Notes: generated from the sequence alone by a model not told the origin. Shown: positions 1 through 9,231, counted from the first letter of the stretch. The stretch: DNA of 64,000 bases from Schauerella fraxinea (GCA_030849945.1 JAVDKK010000001.1:372001-436000), one strand, 5' to 3'. A program made the numbers and translations.

Positions 1-900
1 GTCGCCCACTGGCACCAGGATGCCTCGGCCGTCGGCCAGGGTTTCCTTCAACCCACCCGCATCGGTGGACACCACCGGCACGCTATAGAGCAAGGCATCG
101 AGCACGCTGCTGCCCAGCGCTTCGAAGCGTGAGCTCATGGCAAACACGTCCATCACACTGAAGAAATCCTCGACGCCGCGGCGAAAGCCGGTAAAGAGAT
201 AAACGTCCTGCAGGCCGAGTTCACGTACCAGTTGTTGTGCATCGGCTTCGGTGTCGCCACCATCGCCAAAATGCAGAAACACGAAATCATTGCGCCGCCG
301 GGCCACCTCACCGATGGCACGGACCAGCATGAGCGGATCTTTTTCGCGGGTAAGCGCTGCCGCGGTGGCGACCACCTTGCGGCCGCGCAGGTCGAACTCG
401 TCGATGAGGCCTGCCACGCGGCGCGAGTCGATGGCCTGCGATTGCACGGCGCTGCCGATTACCAGCGTATCCAAGCCCATGCGGCGTGGTTCGCGAGCTG
501 CTTCATCGCCGATGGCCACCAGCCGATCGACCCGTCGCCACTTGAAACCGGTTTTCCATTCGTCGCCGCGCTCGACCGGAAAGGCCGTGCGGCGCGTAAA
601 CACGATCGGCCGACGATGCAGCCAGCGCGTGAACACGGCCCAGGTTACGGTATTGGCCGTTTGGGCGTGGATGATGTCGAACGTGCGGCCACGGCGGGCC
701 AGAAACGCCGCCAAGCTCAAGGGGTTACGGTACTCGTGCACGACAAAGCCGGCCTCGGCCGCGCGCTGGGCGAGCGCCCCGCCCCGACGGGCAATGAGTT
801 CGACGCGATGTCCGGCGGCACGAAATACTTCCATGCAGAACATCGTTTGACGCTCGCCGCCGCGCCAGCCTTTCTCGAAGTTCAGTTGGAGGATATTCAT
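1..900 (-). CDS. Glycosyltransferase, GT4-like (C-terminus beyond window)
   Basis: The frame is open from the ATG at 900 down to base 1 with no stop, so 300 residues are visible and the C-terminus lies outside the window. The N-terminus (MNILQLNFEKGWRGGERQT) has the GG loop typical of GT-B nucleotide-sugar transferases. Near residue 270 the segment FEALGSSVLDAL resembles the E-x7-E donor-binding motif of GT4 enzymes, followed by VPVVSTDAGGLKE. The likely role is sugar transfer in LPS or another surface glycan; donor and acceptor cannot be read. The family call is firm and the substrate is unknown. Confidence 0.8.
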   Translation of the reverse strand, partial: MNILQLNFEKGWRGGERQTMFCMEVFRAAGHRVELIARRGGALAQRAAEAGFVVHEYRNPLSLAAFLARRGRTFDIIHAQTANTVTWAVFTRWLHRRPIVFTRRTAFPVERGDEWKTGFKWRRVDRLVAIGDEAAREPRRMGLDTLVIGSAVQSQAIDSRRVAGLIDEFDLRGRKVVATAAALTREKDPLMLVRAIGEVARRRNDFVFLHFGDGGDTEADAQQLVRELGLQDVYLFTGFRRGVEDFFSVMDVFAMSSRFEALGSSVLDALLYSVPVVSTDAGGLKETLADGRGILVPVGD

Positions 901-961
901 GTGGGGCGTCGATCGTTGTTGCCGGGATGCCAGGCGGCATTATAAGGATCGACACCGGCGC

Positions 962-2467
962 TCATGCTGCCGCCTTCGGATTCATCTCGCGAAACCGCAC
1001 GGTGTTGACGACCACGGCGAGAAACGCGCAGAACGAAGCCACCAGCAGCGCCGCCCAAGGCCCATGCAACGCGCCGCTCAGGCTGAACGCGATTGCCACG
1101 AACGCCGCACCCATGCTTTGGCCGAAGACGCGCGTGGTGGCCTGCAGACCCCCGGCCGCCCCGCTGCGATTGCGCGGGGCCGGCGAAATCATGGCGCGAT
1201 TATTGGGGGTTTGGAAGAAGCCGAAGCCCAGACCGGCCAACAGCATGGCGCACATGATCAGGATATTGGAGGCCGTGTCGGGCATGAATGCCAGGGTGAG
1301 CAATCCGATCGTCATGGCCAACGCGCCCATGCCGCTCAAGAGTGCAGCGGAATACTTGTCGCTCAATCGGCCGGCGAGAATGGCGATCAGCGCCGTGCCG
1401 GCAGGCCAGGCGCCCATGAGCAGCCCGATCTCGATATAAGGGCGATGCAGGGTGTTCTGAAAATAAAACGGCAGCGATACGTACGCGCACATTTGGGCTG
1501 CGAACGTGAGCGACGACGCGCCCACGGCAAATGCGACCGCCTTGATGCGCAGCAAATCGATGGGCACGAGCGGCGCCGTTTGATGGCGGCAGCGATGCAT
1601 GAGCATCACGCCCGCCACCATCGCCACCAGGATCAGACCCAGGCCCTGCCGCAGGTTGCCACCCAGGTTATCGACGCCGGTAATGAATACACCAAATACG
1701 ATCATGCTGAGGAGTGCGGTTTGCCAATCGAAGCGCACATTGACCCGCGGCACGTCGGGCAGGAACCGCACGCCAAACAGCGCCAGCAACCCGAACGGCA
1801 CGTTGATCGCGAAGATCCACGGCCAATGCGCGACCGACAGGATTGCCGACCCCAGCGTGGGCCCCAGCACCGACATCACCGCCACCGTGGTAGCGTTGAT
1901 GCTCATCCCCATGCCCAGCTTGCTCAAGGGATAGATATTGCGCACCAGGCCGCCCATCAGGCACATCAACGCCGACGCACCCACCCCCTGCGCAACGCGC
2001 GCAATCGTGAGGGTTTGCAGGGAGTTGGCCATGGCACAGCCGAGCGATGCCATGGTGAACAACGCCAAGCCCATCGCAAACATGCGGCGAAACCCGATGC
2101 GCTCAGCCAGCGCCGAGAACGGCAGCAATAGCGCGACCACGGCCACGTTGTAGGCGTTGACGATCCAGACGGCGGCAGCTGCCGAGGTGTCCAGGTCTTG
2201 TGCAATGGCCGGCAACGCGACGTTGGCGATGGTGGCATCGAGCACCGAGAGGCTGATGCCGATCATCACCGTGGCCACGGCATAGTGGCGGCGGGGTGTG
2301 GGCAGGCCTTCGTACGGCTTGGGCTTGGGAGGCGCTTCGGCTTTGGATTCCGGCTTGGGGTCGGCTTTGGATTCGGGCTTGGGTTCGGTCTTCAGCTCGG
2401 CCGCCGACGCGCCAATCCCGACTGGCGGTATGTCGCCCTCGGGTTTGTCGTCCGGCCCCGCGCTCAC
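962..2467 (-). CDS. MFS transporter, DHA2-like multidrug efflux family
   Basis: This 501-residue protein has a hydrophilic N-terminal tail of about 55 residues with a repeated KPESKA element, followed by about 14 hydrophobic segments. Visible MFS features include SVLDATIANVALPAIAQDL in helix 1 and an ALAERIGFRR-type loop between helices 2 and 3, as in 14-helix drug:H+ antiporters of the EmrB/QacA class. The start ATG overlaps the glmU stop (ATGA), so the two are probably co-transcribed and translationally coupled. The substrate is not predictable. The charged, Pro-rich tail is longer than usual for the family. Confidence 0.85.
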   Translation of the reverse strand: MSAGPDDKPEGDIPPVGIGASAAELKTEPKPESKADPKPESKAEAPPKPKPYEGLPTPRRHYAVATVMIGISLSVLDATIANVALPAIAQDLDTSAAAAVWIVNAYNVAVVALLLPFSALAERIGFRRMFAMGLALFTMASLGCAMANSLQTLTIARVAQGVGASALMCLMGGLVRNIYPLSKLGMGMSINATTVAVMSVLGPTLGSAILSVAHWPWIFAINVPFGLLALFGVRFLPDVPRVNVRFDWQTALLSMIVFGVFITGVDNLGGNLRQGLGLILVAMVAGVMLMHRCRHQTAPLVPIDLLRIKAVAFAVGASSLTFAAQMCAYVSLPFYFQNTLHRPYIEIGLLMGAWPAGTALIAILAGRLSDKYSAALLSGMGALAMTIGLLTLAFMPDTASNILIMCAMLLAGLGFGFFQTPNNRAMISPAPRNRSGAAGGLQATTRVFGQSMGAAFVAIAFSLSGALHGPWAALLVASFCAFLAVVVNTVRFREMNPKAAA

Positions 2468-3837
2468 GACTTTTTGACCGGACGGCGCCAGCCTTCGATC
2501 GTGATCTGCTTCGCACGCGACACAGTGAGCTTATCGGCCGGCGCATCACGCGTCAGCGTCGTGCCGGCGCCCAGCGTGGCACCCCGACCCACCGTCACCG
2601 GCGCGATCAATTGCGTATCGGAACCGACAAACACGTCGTCTTCGATCACGGTGACGCTTTTGTTCACGCCGTCGTAGTTGCAGGTGATGGTGCCGGCGCC
2701 GATGTTCACGCGCGCACCGATTTGCGCGTCGCCCAGATAGGCCAGATGGTTGGCCTTGCTGCCGTCGCCCAGCCGCGTTTTTTTGATTTCGACGAAATTG
2801 CCCACGTGGGTCTCGGCGCCGAGGTCGGCACCGGGCCGCAGGCGTGCATAGGGCCCGATACGCGCATCGCGATCGACCCGGGCATCGTGCAAGTGACTGA
2901 ACGCTTCGACGTGCGTGCCGCGGCCAAGCGTGACATCGCGCAGCACGCAGTGCGGGCCAATACGCACGCCGTCGGCAAGGGTAACGTTGCCTTCGAAGAC
3001 ACAACCCACATCGATGAACACGTCGCGACCGCACGTGAGCGTGCCGCGCACATCGAAGCGGGCCGGATCGGCCAGCGTAACGCCGGCTTCGAGTTGCCGA
3101 CGCGCTTGTTCGTGCTGCCAGCGGCGTTCGAGTTCGGCCTGTTGCACCCGGCTGTTGACGCCGAGCGTTTCCCATCCGGCCGCAGGCTGCGCAGCGCCCA
3201 CGGGCACGCCGTCGGCCACCGATAGCGCGACCACGTCGGTAAGGTAATACTCGCCCTGCGCGTTGTTATTGTCGATCCGTGCGAGCCATTGCTTGAGCTT
3301 CGCGGTGGGCGCACACAGGATGCCGGTATTGACCTCATCGATGGCGCGCTCGGCGTCCGATGCATCCTTATGCTCGACGATGCGTTGCACCTGACCGTCG
3401 CCACCACGCACGATGCGACCGTAGCCGGTGGGATCGGTCAGCGTTTCGGTGAGCACCGCCATGCCCTGTCCGCGCGCGGACAGGAGGTTGCGCAAGGTAT
3501 TGGGCTGCACCAGCGGCACGTCGCCGTAAAGCACCAGCGTAGCGTCGTCGGCACCGTCGCCTTCGAGCAAAGCCGGCACGGCTTGCTGTACGGCATGGCC
3601 GGTGCCTTGCTGCGGCTGCTGCACGGCGAACTCCAGACCGGGTTCGCCCTGAAACGCTTCGCGTACCCGCTCGGCGCCGTGGCCGATCACCACGACGATG
3701 CGCGCCGGATCGAGTTGCCGGGCGCTGTCCAACACGTGCGCCAGCATGGGTTTGCCGGCCAGCGTGTGAAGGACTTTGGGAAGATCGGACTGCATGCGCT
3801 TGCCGAGACCGGCCGCGAGAATGACTACGTTAAGCAT
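2464..3837 (-). CDS. glmU: Bifunctional UDP-GlcNAc pyrophosphorylase / GlcN-1-P acetyltransferase
   Basis: GlmU makes UDP-N-acetylglucosamine in the cytoplasm for peptidoglycan and LPS. It first acetylates glucosamine-1-phosphate and then adds UMP. The 457-residue length matches the family. The N-terminal nucleotidyltransferase begins with VVILAAGLGKRMQSDLPKVL, the signature L-x2-G-x-G-T/K-x-M-x4-P-K region. The C-terminal half is a left-handed beta-helix of hexapeptide repeats, with the acetyltransferase motif GNFVEIKKTRLGDGSKANHL and the conserved NIGAGTITCNYDG. It sits 28 bases downstream of phaM and overlaps the MFS gene by 4 bases. Confidence 0.97.
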   Translation of the reverse strand: MLNVVILAAGLGKRMQSDLPKVLHTLAGKPMLAHVLDSARQLDPARIVVVIGHGAERVREAFQGEPGLEFAVQQPQQGTGHAVQQAVPALLEGDGADDATLVLYGDVPLVQPNTLRNLLSARGQGMAVLTETLTDPTGYGRIVRGGDGQVQRIVEHKDASDAERAIDEVNTGILCAPTAKLKQWLARIDNNNAQGEYYLTDVVALSVADGVPVGAAQPAAGWETLGVNSRVQQAELERRWQHEQARRQLEAGVTLADPARFDVRGTLTCGRDVFIDVGCVFEGNVTLADGVRIGPHCVLRDVTLGRGTHVEAFSHLHDARVDRDARIGPYARLRPGADLGAETHVGNFVEIKKTRLGDGSKANHLAYLGDAQIGARVNIGAGTITCNYDGVNKSVTVIEDDVFVGSDTQLIAPVTVGRGATLGAGTTLTRDAPADKLTVSRAKQITIEGWRRPVKKS

Positions 3838-3865
3838 GTGAAAGAAGCGTCAGGGAAATGAAGTA

Positions 3866-4951
3866 TCAGGAGGTCTTGTTCGAAGCGGACTTGCGGGCCG
3901 TGGCCTTGCGCGCGGGAGGCGCACGTTTGGCGCTTGCGGACTTGGCCGCGCCCTTCTTGGCCGCAGCGGGTTTGGCGGCAGCAGTTTTACCGCTCGCTTT
4001 TGCTGTACCGCGTGCTGCTGAAGGGGCTGCCGCACCGGCGGCCGATCCCGATGCCGTCGTATTGCCCGCCTTGGGGCTGCCGGGTGCTTTGCTGCCCGAT
4101 GAAGTGCCGCTTGACTTGGCGCCGGCAGATTTCGCCGCGCTCGCACGCCCATCCGCCGCGCCAGCCGTTTGCGGCATGGACGCGGCCGTGGCGGCGGCAA
4201 TATTCGTAAACTGCTGCTGCAACATGTCCCACCACGCTTGCGCGGCGTTCGACGTCTGCGCAGTGGCGTCGCCAGCCGCCTGGTTGGCGGCCTGCCCGGC
4301 TTGTGCCGCGGCTTGGCTGGCTTGCGCTGCCGCATCGCCCGCAGCCTGCGACCAGGCTTGGTCGGAACGGTTACCGGCATCGGCGCCCGGCGCACCCATG
4401 CCTGCGCCTGCCGTCGTGCCCGGTTGGCCAAAGCCGGCAAAGCCCGGGAACCCAGCCGACGCAGCGCCACCGCTTGGCGGCGTGCTAGAACCCGTGCCGG
4501 TATGAGCTGCGCCGGACGACTGAGACGGCGCGCTCGCGGCCGCTGGCTTGGCCTGCGGTTTGGGCGCCGGCCGCAAGCCCAGTACCACTTCGAGGGGGGA
4601 AGCAGGCGTATCGCCGCTGGTGCGGTCGGTGCTGGACAAGCTATCGGCGAAGGAACGCAAGGTTGCAATCGTCGACCGCTGCACTTCCATACCTTGAATG
4701 GTGCTGGAGAGCATGGATAGATTCATGCGCAGCCACCCCTCGACCGAACGCAGCTCAGAGATGCGGCGCTCAAGGTCTTCGAGGTTCATGGGGGGCGTCA
4801 TGGGCAGCGACTGCGCGAGCCCACCCGGACCGGTCAAACCGGCCCAAGCCTGTCGCATCATTTCCATGCTCGCCATGAGCGGGTTTCCGGACAGGTCCGA
4901 ATGCTGGCCCATTCCAGGCAAGACAAAGGGATTATTGTTAGGCATGCTCAT
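3866..4951 (-). CDS. phaM: PhaM-type polyhydroxyalkanoate granule / nucleoid-binding protein
   Basis: The N-terminus (NPLMASMEMMRQAWAGL) and the coiled segment LEDLERRISELRSVEGWLRM match my recollection of the PhaM family. In Ralstonia, PhaM activates PHA synthase and tethers PHB granules to the nucleoid. After a Pro/Gly/Ala linker comes a second helix (AWWDMLQQQFTNIA). The last 90 residues or so are a histone-H1-like Lys/Ala/Pro tail (AAKPAAAKKGAAKSASAKR) that is expected to bind DNA. At 361 residues it is longer than the Ralstonia protein because of the low-complexity middle. It lies directly upstream of glmU. The family call rests on recalled motifs, not a search. Confidence 0.78.
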   Translation of the reverse strand: MSMPNNNPFVLPGMGQHSDLSGNPLMASMEMMRQAWAGLTGPGGLAQSLPMTPPMNLEDLERRISELRSVEGWLRMNLSMLSSTIQGMEVQRSTIATLRSFADSLSSTDRTSGDTPASPLEVVLGLRPAPKPQAKPAAASAPSQSSGAAHTGTGSSTPPSGGAASAGFPGFAGFGQPGTTAGAGMGAPGADAGNRSDQAWSQAAGDAAAQASQAAAQAGQAANQAAGDATAQTSNAAQAWWDMLQQQFTNIAAATAASMPQTAGAADGRASAAKSAGAKSSGTSSGSKAPGSPKAGNTTASGSAAGAAAPSAARGTAKASGKTAAAKPAAAKKGAAKSASAKRAPPARKATARKSASNKTS

Positions 4952-4989
4952 GGTCGTCTCCTTAATTCACCCTACAAGGTAACGAATGA

Positions 4990-5649
4990 CTAGCGCGGCC
5001 GCAACTGATTGTTCTCAATGCGGACGTGATCACCCGAGGCAAATTGCACTTGGTCGCCGTTAAACGTGCGGGTCGAGCCATCGCTCATCTTCACGGTCGT
5101 CTCATAGCGAATGACCGTCGGTTGCTCGCTCACGCGATCCTGAATCTCCCGGCCGGCGAGCGCGCCGCCGATTGCGCCCACGACCGTCAGGGCATCGCGG
5201 CCACTACCGCCTCCAAACTGATTGCCGATCACGCCGCCCGCGACACCACCGGCCACGGTGCCGATGATGTTGTTGCTGTCGCGACGTTGACCGGAGGGCA
5301 CCCGTACTTCACGCACCCGCTCGACCACGCCACACGCGGCACAGTCGCCGGCCGCAGGCGTACCCGTCGACGTTGACTTGGCCGGTGCGCTCGAACCGGT
5401 CGCCGTGGACTTTGCGGGAGTTGTCGTGGTGGACGCCGCCGCGATCTTCTTGGGCGCCTCGGGCGGCACCTTGCCGGTGGCGGCGGATTCGATCGCAGGG
5501 TTATCCGCGCCGCGCGCCCACGGCGTGGGCAACCAGCCGAGTACGGCGGCAACGGCCACGCCACTGAATAAAATCACGCACACCGCAGCGGTAGCGACCA
5601 GGGGATGGATGCCGCGTTCGCGCGGCTGGACCGAATGGGGGGTAGACAT
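4990..5649 (-). CDS. Glycine-zipper 2TM membrane protein
   Basis: The start at 5649 is chosen because GGAGG lies just upstream; the frame is open further 5' but has no better site there. The 219-residue protein has one N-terminal transmembrane helix (about residues 17-40), a Thr/Ser/Pro/Ala-rich periplasmic linker, a CAAC pair near residue 105, and a glycine-zipper segment (GTVAGGVAGGVIGNQFGGG ... GAIGGALAGREI). The last 50 residues look like a small beta domain. Related proteins (SlyB/Pcp-like) are envelope proteins, though this one lacks a lipobox. The function is unknown; a structural envelope role is inferred. Confidence 0.8.
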   Translation of the reverse strand: MSTPHSVQPRERGIHPLVATAAVCVILFSGVAVAAVLGWLPTPWARGADNPAIESAATGKVPPEAPKKIAAASTTTTPAKSTATGSSAPAKSTSTGTPAAGDCAACGVVERVREVRVPSGQRRDSNNIIGTVAGGVAGGVIGNQFGGGSGRDALTVVGAIGGALAGREIQDRVSEQPTVIRYETTVKMSDGSTRTFNGDQVQFASGDHVRIENNQLRPR

Positions 5650-5781
5650 GGCAGGCCTCCTCGAAGTTGCCGTGCTTCGGTATAGCACCGCCCTGGGGTT
5701 TCGGTCTGTTGCGAAGGTGACCGTTTGCAAAGCCTGGCGTGGGGCGCGCTTATCGTCATGATGTTCTGGGACAATGATGGG

Positions 5782-6045
5782 ATGAGCCAACCGCTTTCAC
5801 TTCCCGAACTTGAACGCGCCATCAATTACTGGCGCACCCAGATCCCCGCTACCGGCGAGGAATCGCGCCTATGCGCGCAGGCGGCCGCCTTGGCCGAACC
5901 CTATGCGCTGATGATCGTGGGCCATCTCCGCGATCTATCGATCGACGATTTGTCGCCCAGGGCCCGTGCCGCTTTCGCTGAAGCCAACGCACGCGACACG
6001 TCGCGCGCCGCGCCCACGGCTGAAACGCTTACAACAACGCTTTGA
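5782..6045 (+). CDS. DUF3717 family small protein
   Basis: This 87-residue protein starts at the in-frame ATG at 5782 (MSQPLSLPELERAINYWRT), where the family-like sequence begins; an upstream ATG at 5725 would add unrelated residues. The pattern ELERAINYWR ... LCAQAAALAEPYALMI matches my memory of DUF3717, a small soluble family in Burkholderiales with no known function. Its end overlaps the end of the convergent SCO1 gene by 17 bases. It is divergent from the glycine-zipper gene. Confidence 0.75.
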   Translation: MSQPLSLPELERAINYWRTQIPATGEESRLCAQAAALAEPYALMIVGHLRDLSIDDLSPRARAAFAEANARDTSRAAPTAETLTTTL

Positions 6046-6628
6046 TATCGTGCTCGAGCGCGGGCGCGCCGATGGTGTTGTTGGCCAGGACGCGCGCACT
6101 GCCCTCGCGGTCGAGGATGTAAAACGCCGCCGTGTGATCCATGCTGTAGTTGGCGCTTGATCCCGAGGCGCGGGCGTAATACGCCTTGAATGAATCGGCG
6201 GTTTGCTTGAGCGCCTGCGCATCGCCGCGCAGGCCTAGAAAGCGCGGATCGAATGCCGTCACGTATTGCTTGAGCACCTCTTGCGTATCGCGATCCGGAT
6301 CGACCGTGATCATGAGCACCTGAACCTTGTCGGCATCCGCGCCGAGATTCTTCATGACCTGCGCGAGCTCGGCCAGTGCCGTGGGACACACGTCGGGGCA
6401 CTGTGCAAAGCCGAAAAACGCCACGACCACCTTGCCCTTAAAGTCGTCGATGGTGCGCAGTTGGCCGTTGTGATCGGTCAGGCGCAAGCCACGGCCCAGA
6501 TTGGTGCCGGAGATATCCGACCCCTGGAACGTGGGCTTGGACTCGCCGCACCCGGCGGCCAAGGCCATGACCGACACGGCCACGGCGGCACGCAAGACAA
6601 CGCGGCGCGCGGGAGAAACGACAACCAT
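6029..6628 (-). CDS. SCO1/SenC copper chaperone lipoprotein for cytochrome oxidase
   Basis: SCO proteins deliver copper to the CuA site of oxidase subunit II or reduce its cysteines. The copper-binding CPDVC motif is present in FAQCPDVCPTALAEL, and the distal histidine is in YSMDHTAAFY. The N-terminus has a hydrophobic stretch ending in a lipobox (LAAGC), so it is probably a periplasmic membrane-anchored lipoprotein. The start at 6628 is preferred because GGAG sits 6 bases upstream; an alternative ATG at 6640 adds four residues. It is the last gene of the heme/oxidase assembly run and follows ctaB. Confidence 0.92.
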   Translation of the reverse strand: MVVVSPARRVVLRAAVAVSVMALAAGCGESKPTFQGSDISGTNLGRGLRLTDHNGQLRTIDDFKGKVVVAFFGFAQCPDVCPTALAELAQVMKNLGADADKVQVLMITVDPDRDTQEVLKQYVTAFDPRFLGLRGDAQALKQTADSFKAYYARASGSSANYSMDHTAAFYILDREGSARVLANNTIGAPALEHDIKALL

Positions 6629-6648
6629 GGATAACTCCATCGGCCGGG

Positions 6649-7542
6649 TCAGCGCAGTAGCCCGACCCAGTGATCGGCCAGCAATGCGCCAAACAACAGC
6701 GAAAGATAAAGGATGGAAAAGCGGAAGAGCTTACGCGCCAAGGCGTCGCTGTATTCTCGATACAGGCGCCAGGCGTAGTAGATGAACATGCCGCCCAGCA
6801 CCAGCGCGCAGGCCAGATACAGCACGCCGCTCATGCGGATCACGTACGGCATGAGCGTGGTCGCCAGCAGCGCGAAGCTGTAGAGCAGGATGTGCAAGCG
6901 CGTGAACTGCTGGCCATGCGTCACGGGCAGCATCGGCAACCCTGACTTGATGTAGTCGTTATTGCGATAGAGCGCCAGCGCCCAGAAGTGCGGCGGCGTC
7001 CAGATGAAGATGATGAGGACGAGAATCCACGCCTCGGCCGGCACGGCGTTGGCGATGGCTGCCCACCCCAAGGCAGGCGGCATGGCGCCGGAGAGGCCGC
7101 CGATAACGATATTCTGCGGGGTGCGCGGCTTGAGGATGATCGTATAGATCACCGCATAGCCCACGAAGGTGGCAAAGGTGAGCCACATCGTGAGCGGGTT
7201 CACGCCGAAATACAGCACAAACATCCCGGTGCCGCCAAGCAGCCCGGAAAGCGCCAGCACCTGGGTGGAGGTGATCGTGCCCCGCGCGGTAGCGCGCCGA
7301 GCAGTACGCAACATGCGGGCATCCACTTCCTGCTCGATCAGGCAATTGATCGCGAAGGCGGCCGCCGCGAGCAACCAGATCCCCAGGGTGCCGAACGCCA
7401 CGCGCGACAGATCCGGCAGGCCCGGTGCGGCGAGAAACATGCCGATCACAGCGCAAAAAACGGCCAGTTGGGTCACGCGAGGCTTGGTCAGCACCAGATA
7501 CTGGCGCAGCAAGCCCGGCTGGGAGGCAGCAAGAGTGTTCAT
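6649..7542 (-). CDS. ctaB: Protoheme IX farnesyltransferase (heme O synthase)
   Basis: This inner-membrane UbiA-type prenyltransferase adds a farnesyl group to heme b to make heme O, the precursor of heme A. At 297 residues with about nine hydrophobic helices it matches the family length. The polyprenyl-diphosphate-binding loop is visible as NCLIEQEVDARMLRTARR, and the N-terminal LVLTKPRVTQL is typical. It lies between ctaA and the SCO1 gene, 9 bases after ctaA, so it belongs to the same transcript. It is also known as cyoE. Confidence 0.95.
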   Translation of the reverse strand: MNTLAASQPGLLRQYLVLTKPRVTQLAVFCAVIGMFLAAPGLPDLSRVAFGTLGIWLLAAAAFAINCLIEQEVDARMLRTARRATARGTITSTQVLALSGLLGGTGMFVLYFGVNPLTMWLTFATFVGYAVIYTIILKPRTPQNIVIGGLSGAMPPALGWAAIANAVPAEAWILVLIIFIWTPPHFWALALYRNNDYIKSGLPMLPVTHGQQFTRLHILLYSFALLATTLMPYVIRMSGVLYLACALVLGGMFIYYAWRLYREYSDALARKLFRFSILYLSLLFGALLADHWVGLLR

Positions 7543-7551
7543 AAGGATATT

Positions 7552-8583
7552 TTAGACGCCATTCGCTTGCGCGACGTCGCGCATGGGCGCGCGGCCGGCT
7601 GTGGCCAGGCGCACCAGCAGGGTCGTACTGGCCAGCACCAGGCCGGCGGCGCCGCCGTTATGCAGCACGGCAATCAGCAGCGGCCACTGGAAGAAAATGG
7701 TGGTGAGGCCGGTAAACAATTGCGCCAGAAGCAACGCCAGCACCAGCGTGGCCGGGCCTTTCAAACCCGGTTCGGGGCGCATGCGCCAGGCCAGAATGCC
7801 CACGAAGGCAAACACGAAGAACGCGAAGTTGCGATGCACCCAATGAATCGCGGTTAGCGCCGTTTGCGAGATCATTTCGCCGGAGGGAAGCTCGCCCAAC
7901 GCCCGGATGAGTGAGTAGCCGCCGTGGAAATCCATGGGCGGCACCCATTCGCCGTGGCACATCGGGAAGTCCATGCAGGCCAGCGCGGCGTAGTTGGTGC
8001 TCACCCACCCGCCCAGCGCGATCTGCACCATCAGGATCACATACGCCGCGATCATCCAGGGCCGCCACCGGGCGGCCGAGGCGGCGATCGGCAAATGCGG
8101 ACGCTCGCGCGCCGCCAGCCACGTCATCAAGGCGAGCAGCAGCATGCCGCCCATCAAGTGCGCCGTCACCACCACTGGCATCAACCGGTGCGTGACCGTC
8201 CAGGCCCCGAAGGCACCCTGCACACACACGGCCACCAGCGTCGCCACGGCGAGCTTCGGGCTGCGTCCCAACTGCTTGCGGTAGCGCCACGCCATAAACG
8301 TGAACGCAATGATGAGCAGCCCCAGGAGCGAACCCACATAGCGGTGGATCATCTCGATCCAGGCCTTGGATAATGTCACCGGGCCATACGGCATGTCTTG
8401 CGTGGCGGCATGAATATCGCCCATCGCGCCGATCGGCGTGACCGAGCCATAACAGCCCGGCCAGTCGGGGCAGCCCAGGCCCGAATCGCTCAGGCGCACG
8501 AAGGCGCCGAACATGATCAGGTCCAGGGTCAGAAACCAGGTGATGAACACCAGTTTGCGATAGCGCGAGGTAATGCGGTCCAC
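7552..8583 (-). CDS. ctaA: Heme A synthase, COX15/CtaA family
   Basis: CtaA oxidises the C8 methyl of heme O to give heme A for the oxidase. The start is GTG at 8583. The protein has 343 residues and about eight transmembrane helices. The heme-ligand motif EMIHRYVGS and the second histidine segment HWVHRNFAFF are present, as is the periplasmic cysteine pair in GCPDWPGCYG seen in COX15 proteins of this group. It is flanked by the SCO-like gene and ctaB in a compact minus-strand run. Confidence 0.95.
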   Translation of the reverse strand: MDRITSRYRKLVFITWFLTLDLIMFGAFVRLSDSGLGCPDWPGCYGSVTPIGAMGDIHAATQDMPYGPVTLSKAWIEMIHRYVGSLLGLLIIAFTFMAWRYRKQLGRSPKLAVATLVAVCVQGAFGAWTVTHRLMPVVVTAHLMGGMLLLALMTWLAARERPHLPIAASAARWRPWMIAAYVILMVQIALGGWVSTNYAALACMDFPMCHGEWVPPMDFHGGYSLIRALGELPSGEMISQTALTAIHWVHRNFAFFVFAFVGILAWRMRPEPGLKGPATLVLALLLAQLFTGLTTIFFQWPLLIAVLHNGGAAGLVLASTTLLVRLATAGRAPMRDVAQANGV

Positions 8584-8589
8584 AGCGGA

Positions 8590-9231
8590 TCAACCAATAC
8601 GGGAGTTGGAAATGAGTTTGCGCACGTCGTTGCGCACCTCGACGGGGTCGGCCTCGTCGGGAAACTGCTGCATGAGATGGCCCAGCGGATCGATCATCCA
8701 GATCGGTCCGTCCAGCTCATCGGCCACGGTGACTGCCGAGGCGGCCGCCGGGCCTGCGCCCAACAGAAACGGCGCCAGATCGGCCGGATTGCCGCGCACC
8801 ATGACCGTACCGACGTACGCATCGAGCACTTTCTGCGGCACTGGCGCGCCATCGGTGATGAACCACACGCGCATCAGGCGATCGACGTTCTTGCCCAGAC
8901 TCGCGTGCGTGTTGCGGATGATGAAGAGCTTACGCGCGCAGGATTCGGGGCACTCGGCCTCGTCAGCAGCGGCAAGTACCCAGCGGCCCCGCAAGGCGTT
9001 CAAGTCGTAGGGCTTGCCGTCCAGCGTGGCAAGCGGCATCTCGGCCGGACCCGGTATCGGGCGCTGGGGATCTACCAGCTGGCCATAGGCGCCGGAGTCG
9101 GTGGGCCACCATTGCGGATTGAAATACACCACGAATGCCGCCACGATCGGCGCCAGACTGACCAGAAATACCGCGATCATCGGCGCGAGCGAGCGGCGCG
9201 GACGCGGGGTGGGCTGAGGGGCGGTAGACAC
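8590..9231 (-). CDS. Membrane-anchored SCO-like thioredoxin-fold protein
   Basis: The start is placed at GTG 9231, with AGGAA about 11 bases upstream; an upstream in-frame start exists but would overlap SURF1. The 213 residues comprise a transmembrane anchor (about residues 18-38) and a periplasmic domain. The domain keeps a C-x3-C pair (AECPESCARKL) in the position expected for SCO or thioredoxin folds, but lacks the usual P-D-V-C-P surroundings and a clear distal SCO histidine. It sits between SURF1 and ctaA, so a role in oxidase assembly or redox control of copper sites is likely. Exact function unknown. Confidence 0.7.
   Translation of the reverse strand: MSTAPQPTPRPRRSLAPMIAVFLVSLAPIVAAFVVYFNPQWWPTDSGAYGQLVDPQRPIPGPAEMPLATLDGKPYDLNALRGRWVLAAADEAECPESCARKLFIIRNTHASLGKNVDRLMRVWFITDGAPVPQKVLDAYVGTVMVRGNPADLAPFLLGAGPAAASAVTVADELDGPIWMIDPLGHLMQQFPDEADPVEVRNDVRKLISNSRIG

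Noticed and set aside
899..2131. Long plus-strand open frame opposite the MFS gene
   Set aside because: The 410-residue product is a compositionally biased Arg/His/Gln string with no domain; the opposite strand encodes a clear transporter.
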